Below, piece after piece: positions 42,666 through 50,983 of a stretch of DNA of 64,000 nt (the stretch's first letter is position 1; each line of letters starts with the position of its first letter). The notes beneath the pieces are model-generated. The model was given only the letters and a program-made list of their open reading frames with translations, did not search any database and had not been told where the DNA came from. Made by a program: the position numbers and the translations under genes. This stretch comes from Chloroflexota bacterium (GTDB taxonomy: Bacteria; Chloroflexota; Anaerolineae; Aggregatilineales; Phototrophicaceae), in the NCBI GenBank assembly GCA_011523545.1, contig WTGN01000100.1, forward strand, positions 1 to 64,000. Direction: 5' to 3'.

Positions 42666-43733
42666 TCACAGCGATATCCAGCGCCGTTCACGGCTGCTTC
42701 GGCGCAACGCGTCCATGGCAAGCTGGCACTGATGCCCGTCGGCGAAGGACGCGCCCCAGGCCAAGGGACGGCCTTCGCGAATGGCCGCGGTCAGCTCCTC
42801 CATCAAGGCGACAAAAGAGACGTTCCAGATGCCCGGCCCGATACCCGGCAGGTCGGCGTTGCGATCACGCAGGGATTGGTCGTCGAATGTTTCGCCGGCA
42901 CGCGCGACCAGCAGCTTTTCGTCGCTGTCCGCCAGCATGATGGTGCCCTCGCTGCCGTATATTTGCGTCTGCGTGCCCGTGCCGTGACGGCCGGCGCCAC
43001 TGACGAAGACCGAGCAGAGCGCGCCACTGCGCATCTCTGTCGTGAAGCTGAACTGATCGTCCGCCGTTGCCAGCCAGGCGGCGCCGCCGTCGCGGTCGAC
43101 GCGCTGCGGAACCATGGTCGCCACTTGCCCGCTGATCGCGCCGATATCGCCCAGCCAAAAGCGCAGCAGGTCGATGAGATGGGACCCGCTTGCGCCCAGC
43201 CGCCCGCCGCCCGTCTCTTCGCGCGACCACCAGTCGCCCGCGGGCCGCGAAGCCGGGTCGCCCCAGGTGGCGGAAACACTCTGTATATTCAGATGCCGGA
43301 GTTCGCCAATAGCGCCACTGTCAAGGAGTGATTTGATCTTGCGGCGGTTGGGATTGAAACGAAGCTCATGGCCGATGATATGAAGCAGCCCCTGGGTTTC
43401 GGCTGTTTCCAGCATCGCGGCGGATTCGTCGCTGTTCATCGCCATCGGCTTTTCGCAGAGCACGTGCGCGCCCGCTTTCAGCGCCGCCAGCGTCATCGGC
43501 GCGTGGAAGACGGTCGGCGTGGCGATGCAAACCAGGTCGAATTCATGCTCGCCGAGCATGCGCTCCCAATCGTAATAGGCATGCGGGATGGCAAATTCGC
43601 CGGCGGCCGAGCGCGCGCTCTCGATTCTAGCGCTGGCGATGCCGCCCAATTCCACATCGTCAATCGTCCGCAGGGCCGGCAGATAAGCCTCACGGGCGAA
43701 GCTGGCGCCGATAATGCCCACTCGTATCGTCAT
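42666..43733 (-). CDS. Gfo/Idh/MocA-family oxidoreductase
   Basis: This 355-residue protein starts IRVGIIGASFAREAYLPAL (NAD(P)-binding Rossmann fold) and has the family's VLCEKPMAMN motif near residue 94, with Lys95 expected at the active site. The C-terminal alpha/beta domain follows. It would oxidise or reduce a sugar, sugar acid or inositol hydroxyl. It starts 9 bases after the stop of the TIM-barrel-like gene at 43743, so the two are co-transcribed. A second family member lies at 45403. Confidence 0.9.
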   Translation of the reverse strand: MTIRVGIIGASFAREAYLPALRTIDDVELGGIASARIESARSAAGEFAIPHAYYDWERMLGEHEFDLVCIATPTVFHAPMTLAALKAGAHVLCEKPMAMNSDESAAMLETAETQGLLHIIGHELRFNPNRRKIKSLLDSGAIGELRHLNIQSVSATWGDPASRPAGDWWSREETGGGRLGASGSHLIDLLRFWLGDIGAISGQVATMVPQRVDRDGGAAWLATADDQFSFTTEMRSGALCSVFVSGAGRHGTGTQTQIYGSEGTIMLADSDEKLLVARAGETFDDQSLRDRNADLPGIGPGIWNVSFVALMEELTAAIREGRPLAWGASFADGHQCQLAMDALRRSSRERRWISL

Positions 43734-43742
43734 GATCGCCTC

Positions 43743-45122
43743 CTATATCAGTCCTCGCTCGCGCAGGGCATCGCCAACCGCCGCCAGATTGCTCAACTCC
43801 GCTTCCGAATAATTGCGCGAGATCATGACGCCCGATGCGCCGCCGTCAAAGCCCGCATGTACGCCTTCGAGGATTTCCTGCGACGTGATCGCCTTGCTCG
43901 CGCCCCCGTGCCCAACACCGACGCCAATGCCGGGATAGACCGGCAGCCCGGTCTCCTCAATCAGCCGGGCGGTCCATTCCTTGATGTAGGCCGGTTTGAA
44001 ACCCGCCAGCGGGCCATCGTCGCGCGGCGCAATGAACTGCTCCAGCCCCAACACCGTCGCCAGCGCGTCATAAGCGCCATCGGGCGAGGCATCGGCGAGC
44101 GGGCCAGCCTGCCAGGAGGCGGCAAATTCCGCGAAGCGCGCGCCGGCCGGCGTGTGATACAGCACCGGTTTGATCCAGTCGACGTAGGGCGCGTATTCGG
44201 ACTGATCGTACTGCGCCCTCAGATAAGGATTGTAAGTATTGATGACTTGCCAAATGCCGAGGCCGAACTCGTAGTCCGGATCATAGAACTTCACCAGGCC
44301 CGACAGCTCGCGGTAAAAGCCGTGATGCGATTCCAGCCAGAGCTTCTCCCACATGAGAACTTCGGGATAACGCAGCAATTGCCGCAGGAGCAGGACGAAG
44401 ACGCCGTCTTTCGGTCGGTCGCCGCTGCGCGCCCACCGCAGCAGATCGTCTATCGCGCAGTATCCTGTCATCGCCCGCTCGACATCAATGCCACGCGCCC
44501 GCGCCTCGGCGATGTAATGATCGTCGAAGCCGGTTGAACTGTCGCCACGGAAGATATCCATCAAGGGGCTCTGGCGCTCAATGCCCCACATGATACCGCG
44601 CAGATCATGATTGTTGAGCCAATCGGCAAATACCGAGTGCCAGAACGTCTTGTAGTCGGGGTTGAGCAAGGACGGCCGCGTCGCCATCCGCCCCCGATGA
44701 TCGCGATCGAGGAAATGTTGAAAGCCGGGCTGCCAGATCGAGCGAATGGCGGAGCTCGATGTCTCGCAATAATAGGTGTACACGTTGATGCCGCGCTGGC
44801 GGGCGGCCGGTATGACATCGGCAAGGCTATCGAAACCGGCGTAAAGCTCATCGGGCGCGGCGAACTGCTTCATGAAAGTCTTGCGGTAGTAGCGCGGGTC
44901 CGGTTCAAAGAAGGCGCCGCCACGAAGATTGTCGGCTTCCGCGACGCCATGATCGGGGAAGCCGAAGGCGGCGCGCCCGGCATTGCCGATGCTCCAACTC
45001 AGGGCCGATATCATGAGCGCGTTGACGCCAGCCTTCTCTTGCAAGATGTCGAGCACCGTCTCGACGCCCTCGTCGACAAAACTTATCGCGCCGATTTGAA
45101 TGCCTACAAATGTGTCGCTCAT
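43743..45122 (-). CDS. unassigned TIM-barrel-like protein, possibly glycosidase-related
   Basis: The 459-residue protein has ATG at 45122 with GGAAGAAAC upstream. It shows features of a beta/alpha barrel acting on carbohydrate: a long aromatic-rich sequence with RGINVYTYYCETSS (about 110-125), LRGIMWGIERQSP (about 174-188) and a final VGVGHGGASKAI/EGVHAGFDGGASGVMISRNY segment. The latter resembles the last barrel strand of putative glycosyl hydrolases. I do not recognise a named family. Its position directly before a Gfo/Idh dehydrogenase, and between two such genes, fits a role in sugar or cyclitol breakdown. Confidence 0.55.
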   Translation of the reverse strand: MSDTFVGIQIGAISFVDEGVETVLDILQEKAGVNALMISALSWSIGNAGRAAFGFPDHGVAEADNLRGGAFFEPDPRYYRKTFMKQFAAPDELYAGFDSLADVIPAARQRGINVYTYYCETSSSAIRSIWQPGFQHFLDRDHRGRMATRPSLLNPDYKTFWHSVFADWLNNHDLRGIMWGIERQSPLMDIFRGDSSTGFDDHYIAEARARGIDVERAMTGYCAIDDLLRWARSGDRPKDGVFVLLLRQLLRYPEVLMWEKLWLESHHGFYRELSGLVKFYDPDYEFGLGIWQVINTYNPYLRAQYDQSEYAPYVDWIKPVLYHTPAGARFAEFAASWQAGPLADASPDGAYDALATVLGLEQFIAPRDDGPLAGFKPAYIKEWTARLIEETGLPVYPGIGVGVGHGGASKAITSQEILEGVHAGFDGGASGVMISRNYSEAELSNLAAVGDALRERGLI

Positions 45123-45200
45123 GTTTCTTCCTTCGGTGATTTATTGCGCGCGAACGCAGTATTGCGTCTCTTGCTGGCGGTCGAGTCCCATTCTCGGTCT

Positions 45201-45262
45201 ACCCCACCCCCGGCCCCTCCCGCCATCTCTATGGCGGGCATGCGAAGCATCAGGGAGGGGAG
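45201..45262. repeat. GGGGAGGGG-family repeat with insertion
   Basis: CCCCACCCCCGGCCCCTCCC, an inserted CGCCATCTCTATGGCG hairpin, then GCGAAGCATCAGGGAGGGG. The arms and the GAAGCATCA loop match the 25.6, 48.5 and 61.9 kb copies. The inserted CCATCTCTATGG resembles the stretch near 54.76 kb. Confidence 0.6.
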
Positions 45263-45402
45263 CACAGATAGCCGAAATTGGGATATCTATAGCGCTGTCC
45301 TAATTGCGGACCAAATCTACAAAGAATCTACAAGCAATGACTCGGTTGGATCCTTAGAAACATACTAAAGCGCGCAACGAGACCAAGCCTATAGGACAAG
45401 CC

Positions 45403-46434
45403 TTAAAACTCCCCGGTTCTGGTCAGGACATCGCGGATGTGGACGCGGCTGCCAGACGCGCTCGATTGTATGCAGGCCTCCAGCATGGCCAGGGACCGCA
45501 GGTGATCGCGGCCGCTGCACTGCAGAACGGCGCCGTCGACGACATGACCGACGAAGGCGTCAAAGAGCGCACGCGTCTCGCTGATCCAGCGTTCATGCGG
45601 CGGCAGCGCGACCGGCGTCAAGGCGGTCTCATCACGGCGGGCGTAGAAGAGCGCGCCGAATTCTTCCCGCTGGCTAATGATACCGTCTGTGCAATCGCTG
45701 CGCCATTCGAAGCCCGGCGCCGCCCAATTGCCCTGCCAGACGCCTTGGTAATTCACGCGCAGGCCGCCTTCAAATTCGAACAGCGCCGCCACATTGCTGT
45801 CGCCCGCATACATGCTCCAGGAGGGATTCCAGCTTTGGCACTGCACTTGCAGCGGCTCCCGCCGGTAGACATAGCGCATTAAGTCAAAGTGGTGAATCGA
45901 CTGTTCCCAGAGCATCGGCTGGTCCATCACCAAGGGATAGTCGTTGAGATCGGGGCGCCGCCCGTCGCGCCAGCGTTCATAGGTGAAGCGCGCGAATTCG
46001 ACCGCGCCAACGGTCCGCTCCGCCAGCAGCCGCCTCTTCGCCTGCGTGACCGCCAGATAACGAAAGTTCAGCCCGACCATCAGCGAGACGCCGGCCGCTT
46101 CGGCAATCGCCACCAGGCGGGACGCTTCTTCCAGGTCCAGCGCCAGCGGCTTTTCGATGAGCAAGGGCAGGTTGCGGGCGCAAGCCAGGAGGATGATGTC
46201 TTCGCGGCGCATGGGTGGATTGGCAAGCACGATCGCATCGACATCCTCCAGCGCGTCCAGAGCGGCCGCCACACTGTTGAAGGCGGGGCGCTCGCCAAAC
46301 TCGGCCAGCGCGCGAGCCAGCGCTTCCGCCGATGGATCGACCAGGGCGGCCAGCGCGGCGCGTTTCGAGCGCTGAATCACCTGCGCCCAGTGCCGCCCGC
46401 GAACGCCGAGGCCGGCCAGAATGACATTAAGCAT
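45403..46434 (-). CDS. Gfo/Idh/MocA-family oxidoreductase
   Basis: The ATG at 46434 (MLNVILAGLGVRGRHWAQVI) is preferred; it overlaps the end of the epimerase gene by eight bases, indicating coupling. The 343-residue product has the Rossmann motif GLGVRG and the LLIEKPLALDLEEAS motif, with the active-site Lys. It then has the C-terminal domain, with a WNPSWSMYAGDSNVAALFEFEGGLRVNYQG sheet. It acts on a sugar-like substrate with NAD(P). Similarity to the 42666 gene is at family level only. Confidence 0.9.
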   Translation of the reverse strand: MLNVILAGLGVRGRHWAQVIQRSKRAALAALVDPSAEALARALAEFGERPAFNSVAAALDALEDVDAIVLANPPMRREDIILLACARNLPLLIEKPLALDLEEASRLVAIAEAAGVSLMVGLNFRYLAVTQAKRRLLAERTVGAVEFARFTYERWRDGRRPDLNDYPLVMDQPMLWEQSIHHFDLMRYVYRREPLQVQCQSWNPSWSMYAGDSNVAALFEFEGGLRVNYQGVWQGNWAAPGFEWRSDCTDGIISQREEFGALFYARRDETALTPVALPPHERWISETRALFDAFVGHVVDGAVLQCSGRDHLRSLAMLEACIQSSASGSRVHIRDVLTRTGEF

Positions 46435-47368
46435 CGGCCATGCGCAGTCGGATACTTTGCAGGGTCGCTTCAAGCGTCGGCGCGCTCATCCCAGTCCAAT
46501 CGCTGAAGCCGATATCGCGCCGCAGACGGCTGTTATCGAGCCAGCCGAAGCTGGCCGCCGTCGGTTCAGGCGCTTCCGCCTCGGCGATACGCAGGGCAAC
46601 GCCAGTCAGCAATTCCGCGATCCGAGCGGCCACGTCCAGGTTTGAGGGGCGCGCATCGCCGCACAAGTTGTATAAGCCGTGATCCAGCTTATCCGCGTCT
46701 ACAAGCGCGACCAAAGCCCGCCCGATATCCGGCGCGTAAGTCCATTGACGCCGCTCAGCCGGCCGATCCACGATGATCTCTCCTCTCGTCAGCGCCGCGA
46801 TAATCATACGCGCCACCATGCTCAGCTTTGGGCGCGTAGCACGTGCGAACTCGCAAGGCCCATAAATCGCGCCCAAGCGGACGCATATAAACTCGCGCCG
46901 GTAATCTCGACGCATCGTCTCGATCGTGTTCTCCATGATCGCCTTGGCCAGCCCATAGACGCTGCGAGGCTGCGGCGAACGACTTTCATCGATAGACCTG
47001 GCAGGCGTGAACCCGAGGGCCGCGGCGGAACTGAGGTAAACTGAGCGGCCGATGCCCTGGCGATTCGCATATTCCATGACCGACAACATCGGCTCAATGT
47101 TGGCGCGCAGATTCGCTTCCGGCGTTTCGCCGCGCTCGGCCGGCGTCGCTGTGACGGCGGCGGCATGGATCAAGGCCTCCGCATCGAGCGCTGGCAAATC
47201 GAGACAGTCCGATCCAACCAATTGCAGGCTATCCGTCGACCGCCGTGAGAAATCGGCTTTCTTGTATTCGAGGTCTGCCGCGTAGACGAACCAGCCCGCT
47301 TCGAGGAAAGCGGCAACGATATTCGATCCGACAAAGCCGGCCGCGCCGGTGATGATGACTCGCTTCAT
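46427..47368 (-). CDS. NAD-dependent epimerase/dehydratase (extended SDR)
   Basis: The ATG at 47368 with GGAG five bases upstream is chosen over the ATG at 47383; the protein has 313 residues. It starts MKRVIITGAAGFVGSNIVAAFL (GxxGxxG NAD site). The catalytic Tyr and Lys are in SVYGLAKAIMENT, after a Ser/Thr-rich strand (YLSSAAALG). It probably modifies a nucleotide-sugar or free sugar. It is the first gene of a minus-strand set with the Gfo/Idh genes. Confidence 0.9.
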   Translation of the reverse strand: MKRVIITGAAGFVGSNIVAAFLEAGWFVYAADLEYKKADFSRRSTDSLQLVGSDCLDLPALDAEALIHAAAVTATPAERGETPEANLRANIEPMLSVMEYANRQGIGRSVYLSSAAALGFTPARSIDESRSPQPRSVYGLAKAIMENTIETMRRDYRREFICVRLGAIYGPCEFARATRPKLSMVARMIIAALTRGEIIVDRPAERRQWTYAPDIGRALVALVDADKLDHGLYNLCGDARPSNLDVAARIAELLTGVALRIAEAEAPEPTAASFGWLDNSRLRRDIGFSDWTGMSAPTLEATLQSIRLRMADA

Positions 47369-47446
47369 CCGGGCTCCGCCCATGCCCCGGCGACAAAATC
47401 GCCAGGGCTCGCTCGCTTGCCTGCCTCAGGTCAGTATCCTATTTGC

Positions 47447-47475
47447 TTGACACTGCTTTGGGCGCTTCTTATAAT
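47447..47475 (+). promoter_or_regulatory. perfect sigma-70 promoter
   Basis: TTGACA (47447-47452) and TATAAT (47470-47475) are separated by exactly 17 bases, the consensus in full. It points toward the genes at 47595-48448 and is the strongest promoter recognised in the window. Confidence 0.7.
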
Positions 47476-47495
47476 CAGTCCACTTGTAGATTGTA

Positions 47496-47514
47496 GACCA
47501 TCCTGAAGATGGTC
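47496..47514. promoter_or_regulatory. inverted repeat GACCATC/GATGGTC, candidate operator
   Basis: GACCATC (47496-47502) and its exact reverse complement GATGGTC (47508-47514) flank a five-base spacer, 20 bases downstream of the -10 box. A repressor bound here would block a very strong promoter. The TGGTC half site recalls GntR-family operators. Confidence 0.45.
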
Positions 47515-47594
47515 CGCTAATTTAGCCTAGGCGAATATGGCTGTCAAGCAGGCCGCTGTCGCCGGCGAATGCGCGCGGGAGGGACGCATCAAGC

Positions 47595-47918
47595 ATGAGC
47601 GAGAACTGGGTGCTGAAAGAGGGCGAGGCGGTTGAGCTGCTGGCATTGCTGATTACATCAGCGCGAATACAAATGGAAGAGCCGGCGCATTATGGTCCCT
47701 TGCGTTTGTTGACCGCGGCCGAGCGCCTGAGCGCTATGATCGCCGAACGGTCCTCGGAAGCGTCTCTTGAGTTCTTGCACGAAAACATCGAGCGCATCCC
47801 TGAGATGCACATGGTCATGTCGGATGTTGACGCCTACAGCGCCGCGCTTGATGAGCGCTGCCGGGCGGTCGCCGCTTGCTTGCTGCGTCACAGCGCCTTA
47901 ACAGAGGAGGCAGAATGA
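47595..47918 (+). CDS. DUF6092-like small helical protein
   Basis: This 107-residue, mostly helical protein has ELLALLITSARIQMEEPAHYGPLRLLTAAERL near residues 16-47. This pattern resembles small proteins (DUF6092, from memory) found beside nitroreductase-like genes in actinobacteria. Its stop codon overlaps the next start as ATGA, so the two are translationally coupled. The pair follows the consensus promoter at 47447. A subunit or chaperone role for the nitroreductase is possible; the function is unknown. Confidence 0.6.
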   Translation: MSENWVLKEGEAVELLALLITSARIQMEEPAHYGPLRLLTAAERLSAMIAERSSEASLEFLHENIERIPEMHMVMSDVDAYSAALDERCRAVAACLLRHSALTEEAE

Positions 47919-48448
47919 GCGAAGCGGTGCTGGAGAACATCAGGACGCGGCGGGTTGTGCGGGAGATGACCGAGCAGCCGGTCGAGCGGGCGCAAATCGA
48001 AGCCATCCTGGAAGCGGCGCGATGGGCGCCCAGCGGCGGCAACCTGCGGCCGAACCGCTACATCGTGATTGAAGACGCGGAGACGCGCCGGCTGATCCGC
48101 CTGGTTTCGCCGGGCATGTTCCAGAAGGCGCCGGTCCTCATCCTCATCTGCACCAACTGGGAGGTGGCCGCCGAGCACAACTTGCCGCCCACCGACCGCG
48201 CGCTCTTGATTGATGTCGGCACGGCCGCGCAAACCATGATGCTGGCGGCGCATGCGCTCGGTTTGGCGTCGGGTCCCGTTACTTCTTACAGCAAGGAAGC
48301 GGTGAAGATGATCCTCAACCTGCCGGCGGCATACTCGCCGGAGATGTTCATCTGCATCGGCCATAAGGCGGAGATCGCGCAGCCGGGCATGCGCGCCTGG
48401 AAGAAGATCACTTGGCGCGACCTGACGCATTGGGAACGCTTCAGTTAA
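47915..48448 (+). CDS. nitroreductase-family protein
   Basis: The ATG at 47915 (AGAGGAGGCAGA upstream) gives 177 residues. It has the flavin-binding features of the family: RTRRVVREMTEQPVERAQIEAILEAARWAPSGGNLRPNRYIVI near the start, and a C-terminal IGHKAE segment. It would use FMN and NAD(P)H to reduce quinones, nitro compounds or, in some members, act on heterocycles. It is coupled to the DUF6092-like gene. Confidence 0.87.
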   Translation: MSEAVLENIRTRRVVREMTEQPVERAQIEAILEAARWAPSGGNLRPNRYIVIEDAETRRLIRLVSPGMFQKAPVLILICTNWEVAAEHNLPPTDRALLIDVGTAAQTMMLAAHALGLASGPVTSYSKEAVKMILNLPAAYSPEMFICIGHKAEIAQPGMRAWKKITWRDLTHWERFS

Positions 48449-48491
48449 TTGAATGAACGTTGACCATGAGAATTCGGAATTGCCACTTTTC

Positions 48492-48540
48492 TACCCCATC
48501 CCCCGGCCCCTTCCCCGAAGCATCAGGGAAGGGGGGTTTG
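48492..48540. repeat. GGGGAGGGG-family repeat
   Basis: CCCCATCCCCCGGCCCCTTCCCC, then GAAGCATCA, then GGGAAGGGGGG. The CCTTCCCC/GGGAAGG arms are matched compensatory variants of the CCTCCCC/GGGAGG arms of other copies. That shows the hairpin is maintained. Confidence 0.7.
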
Positions 48541-48616
48541 CTGAGCGGGATCGTGATTCGTACGGCTAAATTGATACTACGTAGATTAAATCAATTATCG
48601 AAACGAGGAGACGAAT

Positions 48617-49081
48617 ATGCAGGAACGATATATTAAACACATGGCATTCGCCGTGAATGACGCGCGCGAGTCGCTGCGGCAGTACCAAGAATTCCTCGGC
48701 GTCGGCCATGACGCCGAGATTCATGATTATGAAAAATCGCGCAATGTCACGGCGATATTCAATGTCGGCGCGGTCGAGTATCAACTCTGCCAATCGATGG
48801 ACGCGGGCGGACGTTACGACGCCTGGATCAAAGCGCGCGGTTACGAAGGTTTGCATCATATCTGCTACGCCGTGCCCAATATCGACGACGCGCTGGCTGA
48901 CGCGCAGGCGAAAGGCGCGACCCTCAAAGAATGCGCCGCTTGCAAGGTCAAGGGCAGCCACGTGCATCCCGAAGGCTGGGTCGCCTTTCTCGAGCAGGAA
49001 GCGGGCGGCGTCGAGCTGGAGCTGATGCAGGTTTATACGCCTGAAGAGCTTGAAGAGTATAAAAACGTCAAAGGCATTTAG
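48617..49081 (+). CDS. VOC-family protein (methylmalonyl-CoA epimerase/glyoxalase type)
   Basis: This 154-residue protein (GAGGAGACGAAT before the ATG) has the vicinal-oxygen-chelate pattern. It starts YIKHMAFAVNDARESLRQYQEFLG, then HHICYAVPNIDDALADAQAKGATL, and ends AGGVELELMQV. These supply the usual His and Glu metal ligands (His in KHMAF, His in LHHICY, Glu in VELEL). It is closest in layout to methylmalonyl-CoA epimerase. The M20 peptidase gene begins at the next base after its stop codon. Confidence 0.82.
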   Translation: MQERYIKHMAFAVNDARESLRQYQEFLGVGHDAEIHDYEKSRNVTAIFNVGAVEYQLCQSMDAGGRYDAWIKARGYEGLHHICYAVPNIDDALADAQAKGATLKECAACKVKGSHVHPEGWVAFLEQEAGGVELELMQVYTPEELEEYKNVKGI

Positions 49082-50230
49082 ATGGATAGCGTCGCGCTAT
49101 TGCGGCGGCTGGTGCAGATCCCGTCGCCGAACCCGCCGGGCGACACGCGCGCCATCGCCGATTTCGTCGCCGAGCGGATGCGCGCCATCGGCTGTGCAGT
49201 GCGGCAGTTGGCGCCGGAAGCCAAGCCGGAAGCGCTGAACACCATCGCCGAGATTGGCAGGGGCGAGCCGCGCATCATGCTGCATGCGCATATCGATACC
49301 GTGCCCATCGCCGCGACCGAAGCGGAAAAATGGAGCGTCGAGCCCTATGCCGGCGACATTCGTGATGGCGCGCTCTATGGCAAAGGCAGCATCGACGACA
49401 AGGCGCCGCTGGCATCCATGATGCTGGCGATGATGGACGCGGCGAAGCAAGAGGCGCTGGCCGGCACGCTCGTCCTGGTGGCGGCGGCCGAAGAAGAAGT
49501 CGGCGGTCAATTGGGCACCAAGTGGCTGGCTGATGCGGGCCACCTGCCCGCTTGCGACTTCATCATCGTGGGCGAGCAGACGGGCAACAGGGTCGCCATC
49601 GCGCATAAGGGCGTCATGCGCGCGGCAGTCCGCACGTCGGGCGTATCGGTCCACGCGACCAACCCCGACCGCGGCGTCAACGCCATCGTGGCCATGTCCA
49701 AAGTCATCGCGGCGCTTGACGGCTATCATCGGGAGCTCTCTGAGCGCGTCCACCCGGTGGTCGGCAGGCCCACTTGCAATATCGGCGTGATCGAAGGCGG
49801 CAGCACCGCCAACGCTGTGCCCGATGCCTGCGCGATTTATCTGGACCGGCGCATGATCCCGCGTGAAGATCCGGAGGCGGTCAAAGCGGAACTGCGGGCG
49901 GTCATTGAATCGCTTGATCTGGGGCCGGCGGCGGCCGACATCGGCGAGTTCGTTTATTCGCCCTGGTTCGATTCCGCCGTCGATTCCGAATACGCAAGCG
50001 CCTTCATGGCTTGCGTCAGCGAGGTGATCGGGGACGACCCGGGGCCGGTCGGCTATTTGCCCGGCAGCGATGCCAAACATCTGATGGAGGTGGCGCGGGG
50101 CGATATGATCATCTTCGGGCCGGGCAGCTACGAAGTCGCCCACGCCGCCGATGAGCATGTGACGCTGGCTGATTATCAGGCGACCACTGACATACTGCTC
50201 AAGTTCCTGCGCCGGACGCTGTATCACTAA
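49082..50230 (+). CDS. M20-family metallopeptidase (ArgE/DapE/carboxypeptidase type)
   Basis: The 382-residue enzyme has the M20 zinc site: His70 and Asp72 (MLHAHIDTVPI), Asp105 (GKGSIDDKAP), catalytic Glu in AAAEEEVGG (about 137), and a later His in GSDAKHLM. A dimerisation-type insert with RTSGVSVHATNPDRGVNAI follows. These enzymes remove N-acyl, N-succinyl or N-carbamoyl groups from amino acids, or cleave dipeptides. It follows the VOC gene with no gap. In context with hydantoinase-like genes it could be an N-carbamoyl amino acid hydrolase; this is speculative. Confidence 0.9.
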   Translation: MDSVALLRRLVQIPSPNPPGDTRAIADFVAERMRAIGCAVRQLAPEAKPEALNTIAEIGRGEPRIMLHAHIDTVPIAATEAEKWSVEPYAGDIRDGALYGKGSIDDKAPLASMMLAMMDAAKQEALAGTLVLVAAAEEEVGGQLGTKWLADAGHLPACDFIIVGEQTGNRVAIAHKGVMRAAVRTSGVSVHATNPDRGVNAIVAMSKVIAALDGYHRELSERVHPVVGRPTCNIGVIEGGSTANAVPDACAIYLDRRMIPREDPEAVKAELRAVIESLDLGPAAADIGEFVYSPWFDSAVDSEYASAFMACVSEVIGDDPGPVGYLPGSDAKHLMEVARGDMIIFGPGSYEVAHAADEHVTLADYQATTDILLKFLRRTLYH

Positions 50231-50336
50231 ATGCTTCACCACAGCGGAAATGAGGCAACACAGAGGACTCAGAGGGTCAATTGAACTTCAGAAGTAGGTG
50301 CAAGTTAGTCACGCGACTCCAATAAAGAGGTCGGCT

Positions 50337-50364
50337 GTAGGGGCGAGCCGGTGGCTCGCCCACT
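50337..50364. repeat. TGTAGGGGCG-family repeat
   Basis: TGTAGGGGCGAGCCGGTGGCTCGCCC, a single copy with perfect GGGCGAGCC/GGCTCGCCC arms in the 276-base gap after the M20 gene. Confidence 0.65.
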
Positions 50365-50506
50365 AATGCCAATATTAGGCAAACAGTTCTTGCATCATTA
50401 GCTTAGGTATACTGAATCAACTGCTGAAGACTTGCGCCGATTATAGACGGCGTAGTGGTCGGTCGAGCCACATCGCCACTACACCGTCATCAGAAAGGAA
50501 GGAAAC

Positions 50507-50956
50507 ATGAGCGAGTTTCGAGACATTCAAATCACTGACCTCATTGAAGAAAGAACAAGCCGCAATTCTATGCGAGATCATCTTGTCGATTTCTATTTTC
50601 GCTTATCCGCAAGTCCTCCACACGAGTGGACTAATATATTCACTGAGAAAATTCTTCGCAATAGAACTACTAGGCAAGCAATGTTGGAAGCTCGTGGAAT
50701 GGATAAGTCCTCTCTCAAAGACAATACTGAGGTCTTGAGTTTGACTTTGGGTATTGGGACAGTATTGGGAAGCGAACTTAAGTGGACGTCACGCGAGCGG
50801 CATATGGAAAAGCACTTCAAGATACTGCAAAAGTGTGTCAAGGAGGCCAACCAGCAGTATGCCGGGTTGGTTAGACAAAAGCAAAAACAACAGGAACGAG
50901 ATCGACGAAATACCTCAAGTCTGAGAACCCGACTCTTCGGAAAAAAGAAGTGGTAA
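50507..50956 (+). CDS. hypothetical protein, AT-richer than its surroundings
   Basis: This 149-residue protein has a strong ribosome binding site (AAAGGAAGG before ATG). It is charged and helical, with a C-terminal tail rich in Lys, Arg and Gln (VRQKQKQQERDRRNTSSLRTRLFGKKKW). The DNA is visibly lower in GC than neighbouring genes, a sign of recent acquisition or a different expression history. No family is recognised. It lies between the M20 peptidase and the dihydroorotase-like gene, 27 bases before the latter. Confidence 0.5.
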   Translation: MSEFRDIQITDLIEERTSRNSMRDHLVDFYFRLSASPPHEWTNIFTEKILRNRTTRQAMLEARGMDKSSLKDNTEVLSLTLGIGTVLGSELKWTSRERHMEKHFKILQKCVKEANQQYAGLVRQKQKQQERDRRNTSSLRTRLFGKKKW

Positions 50957-50983
50957 ACACTCAGCATACACAAGGAATAGTTA

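Noticed and set aside
43368..44537. 389-codon plus-strand ORF
   Set aside because: Antisense to the Gfo/Idh and barrel-protein genes; rich in Arg, Gln and His as expected of a shadow frame.
49097..50242. 381-codon minus-strand ORF
   Set aside because: Exact shadow of the M20 peptidase, whose metal-binding motifs are intact on the plus strand.
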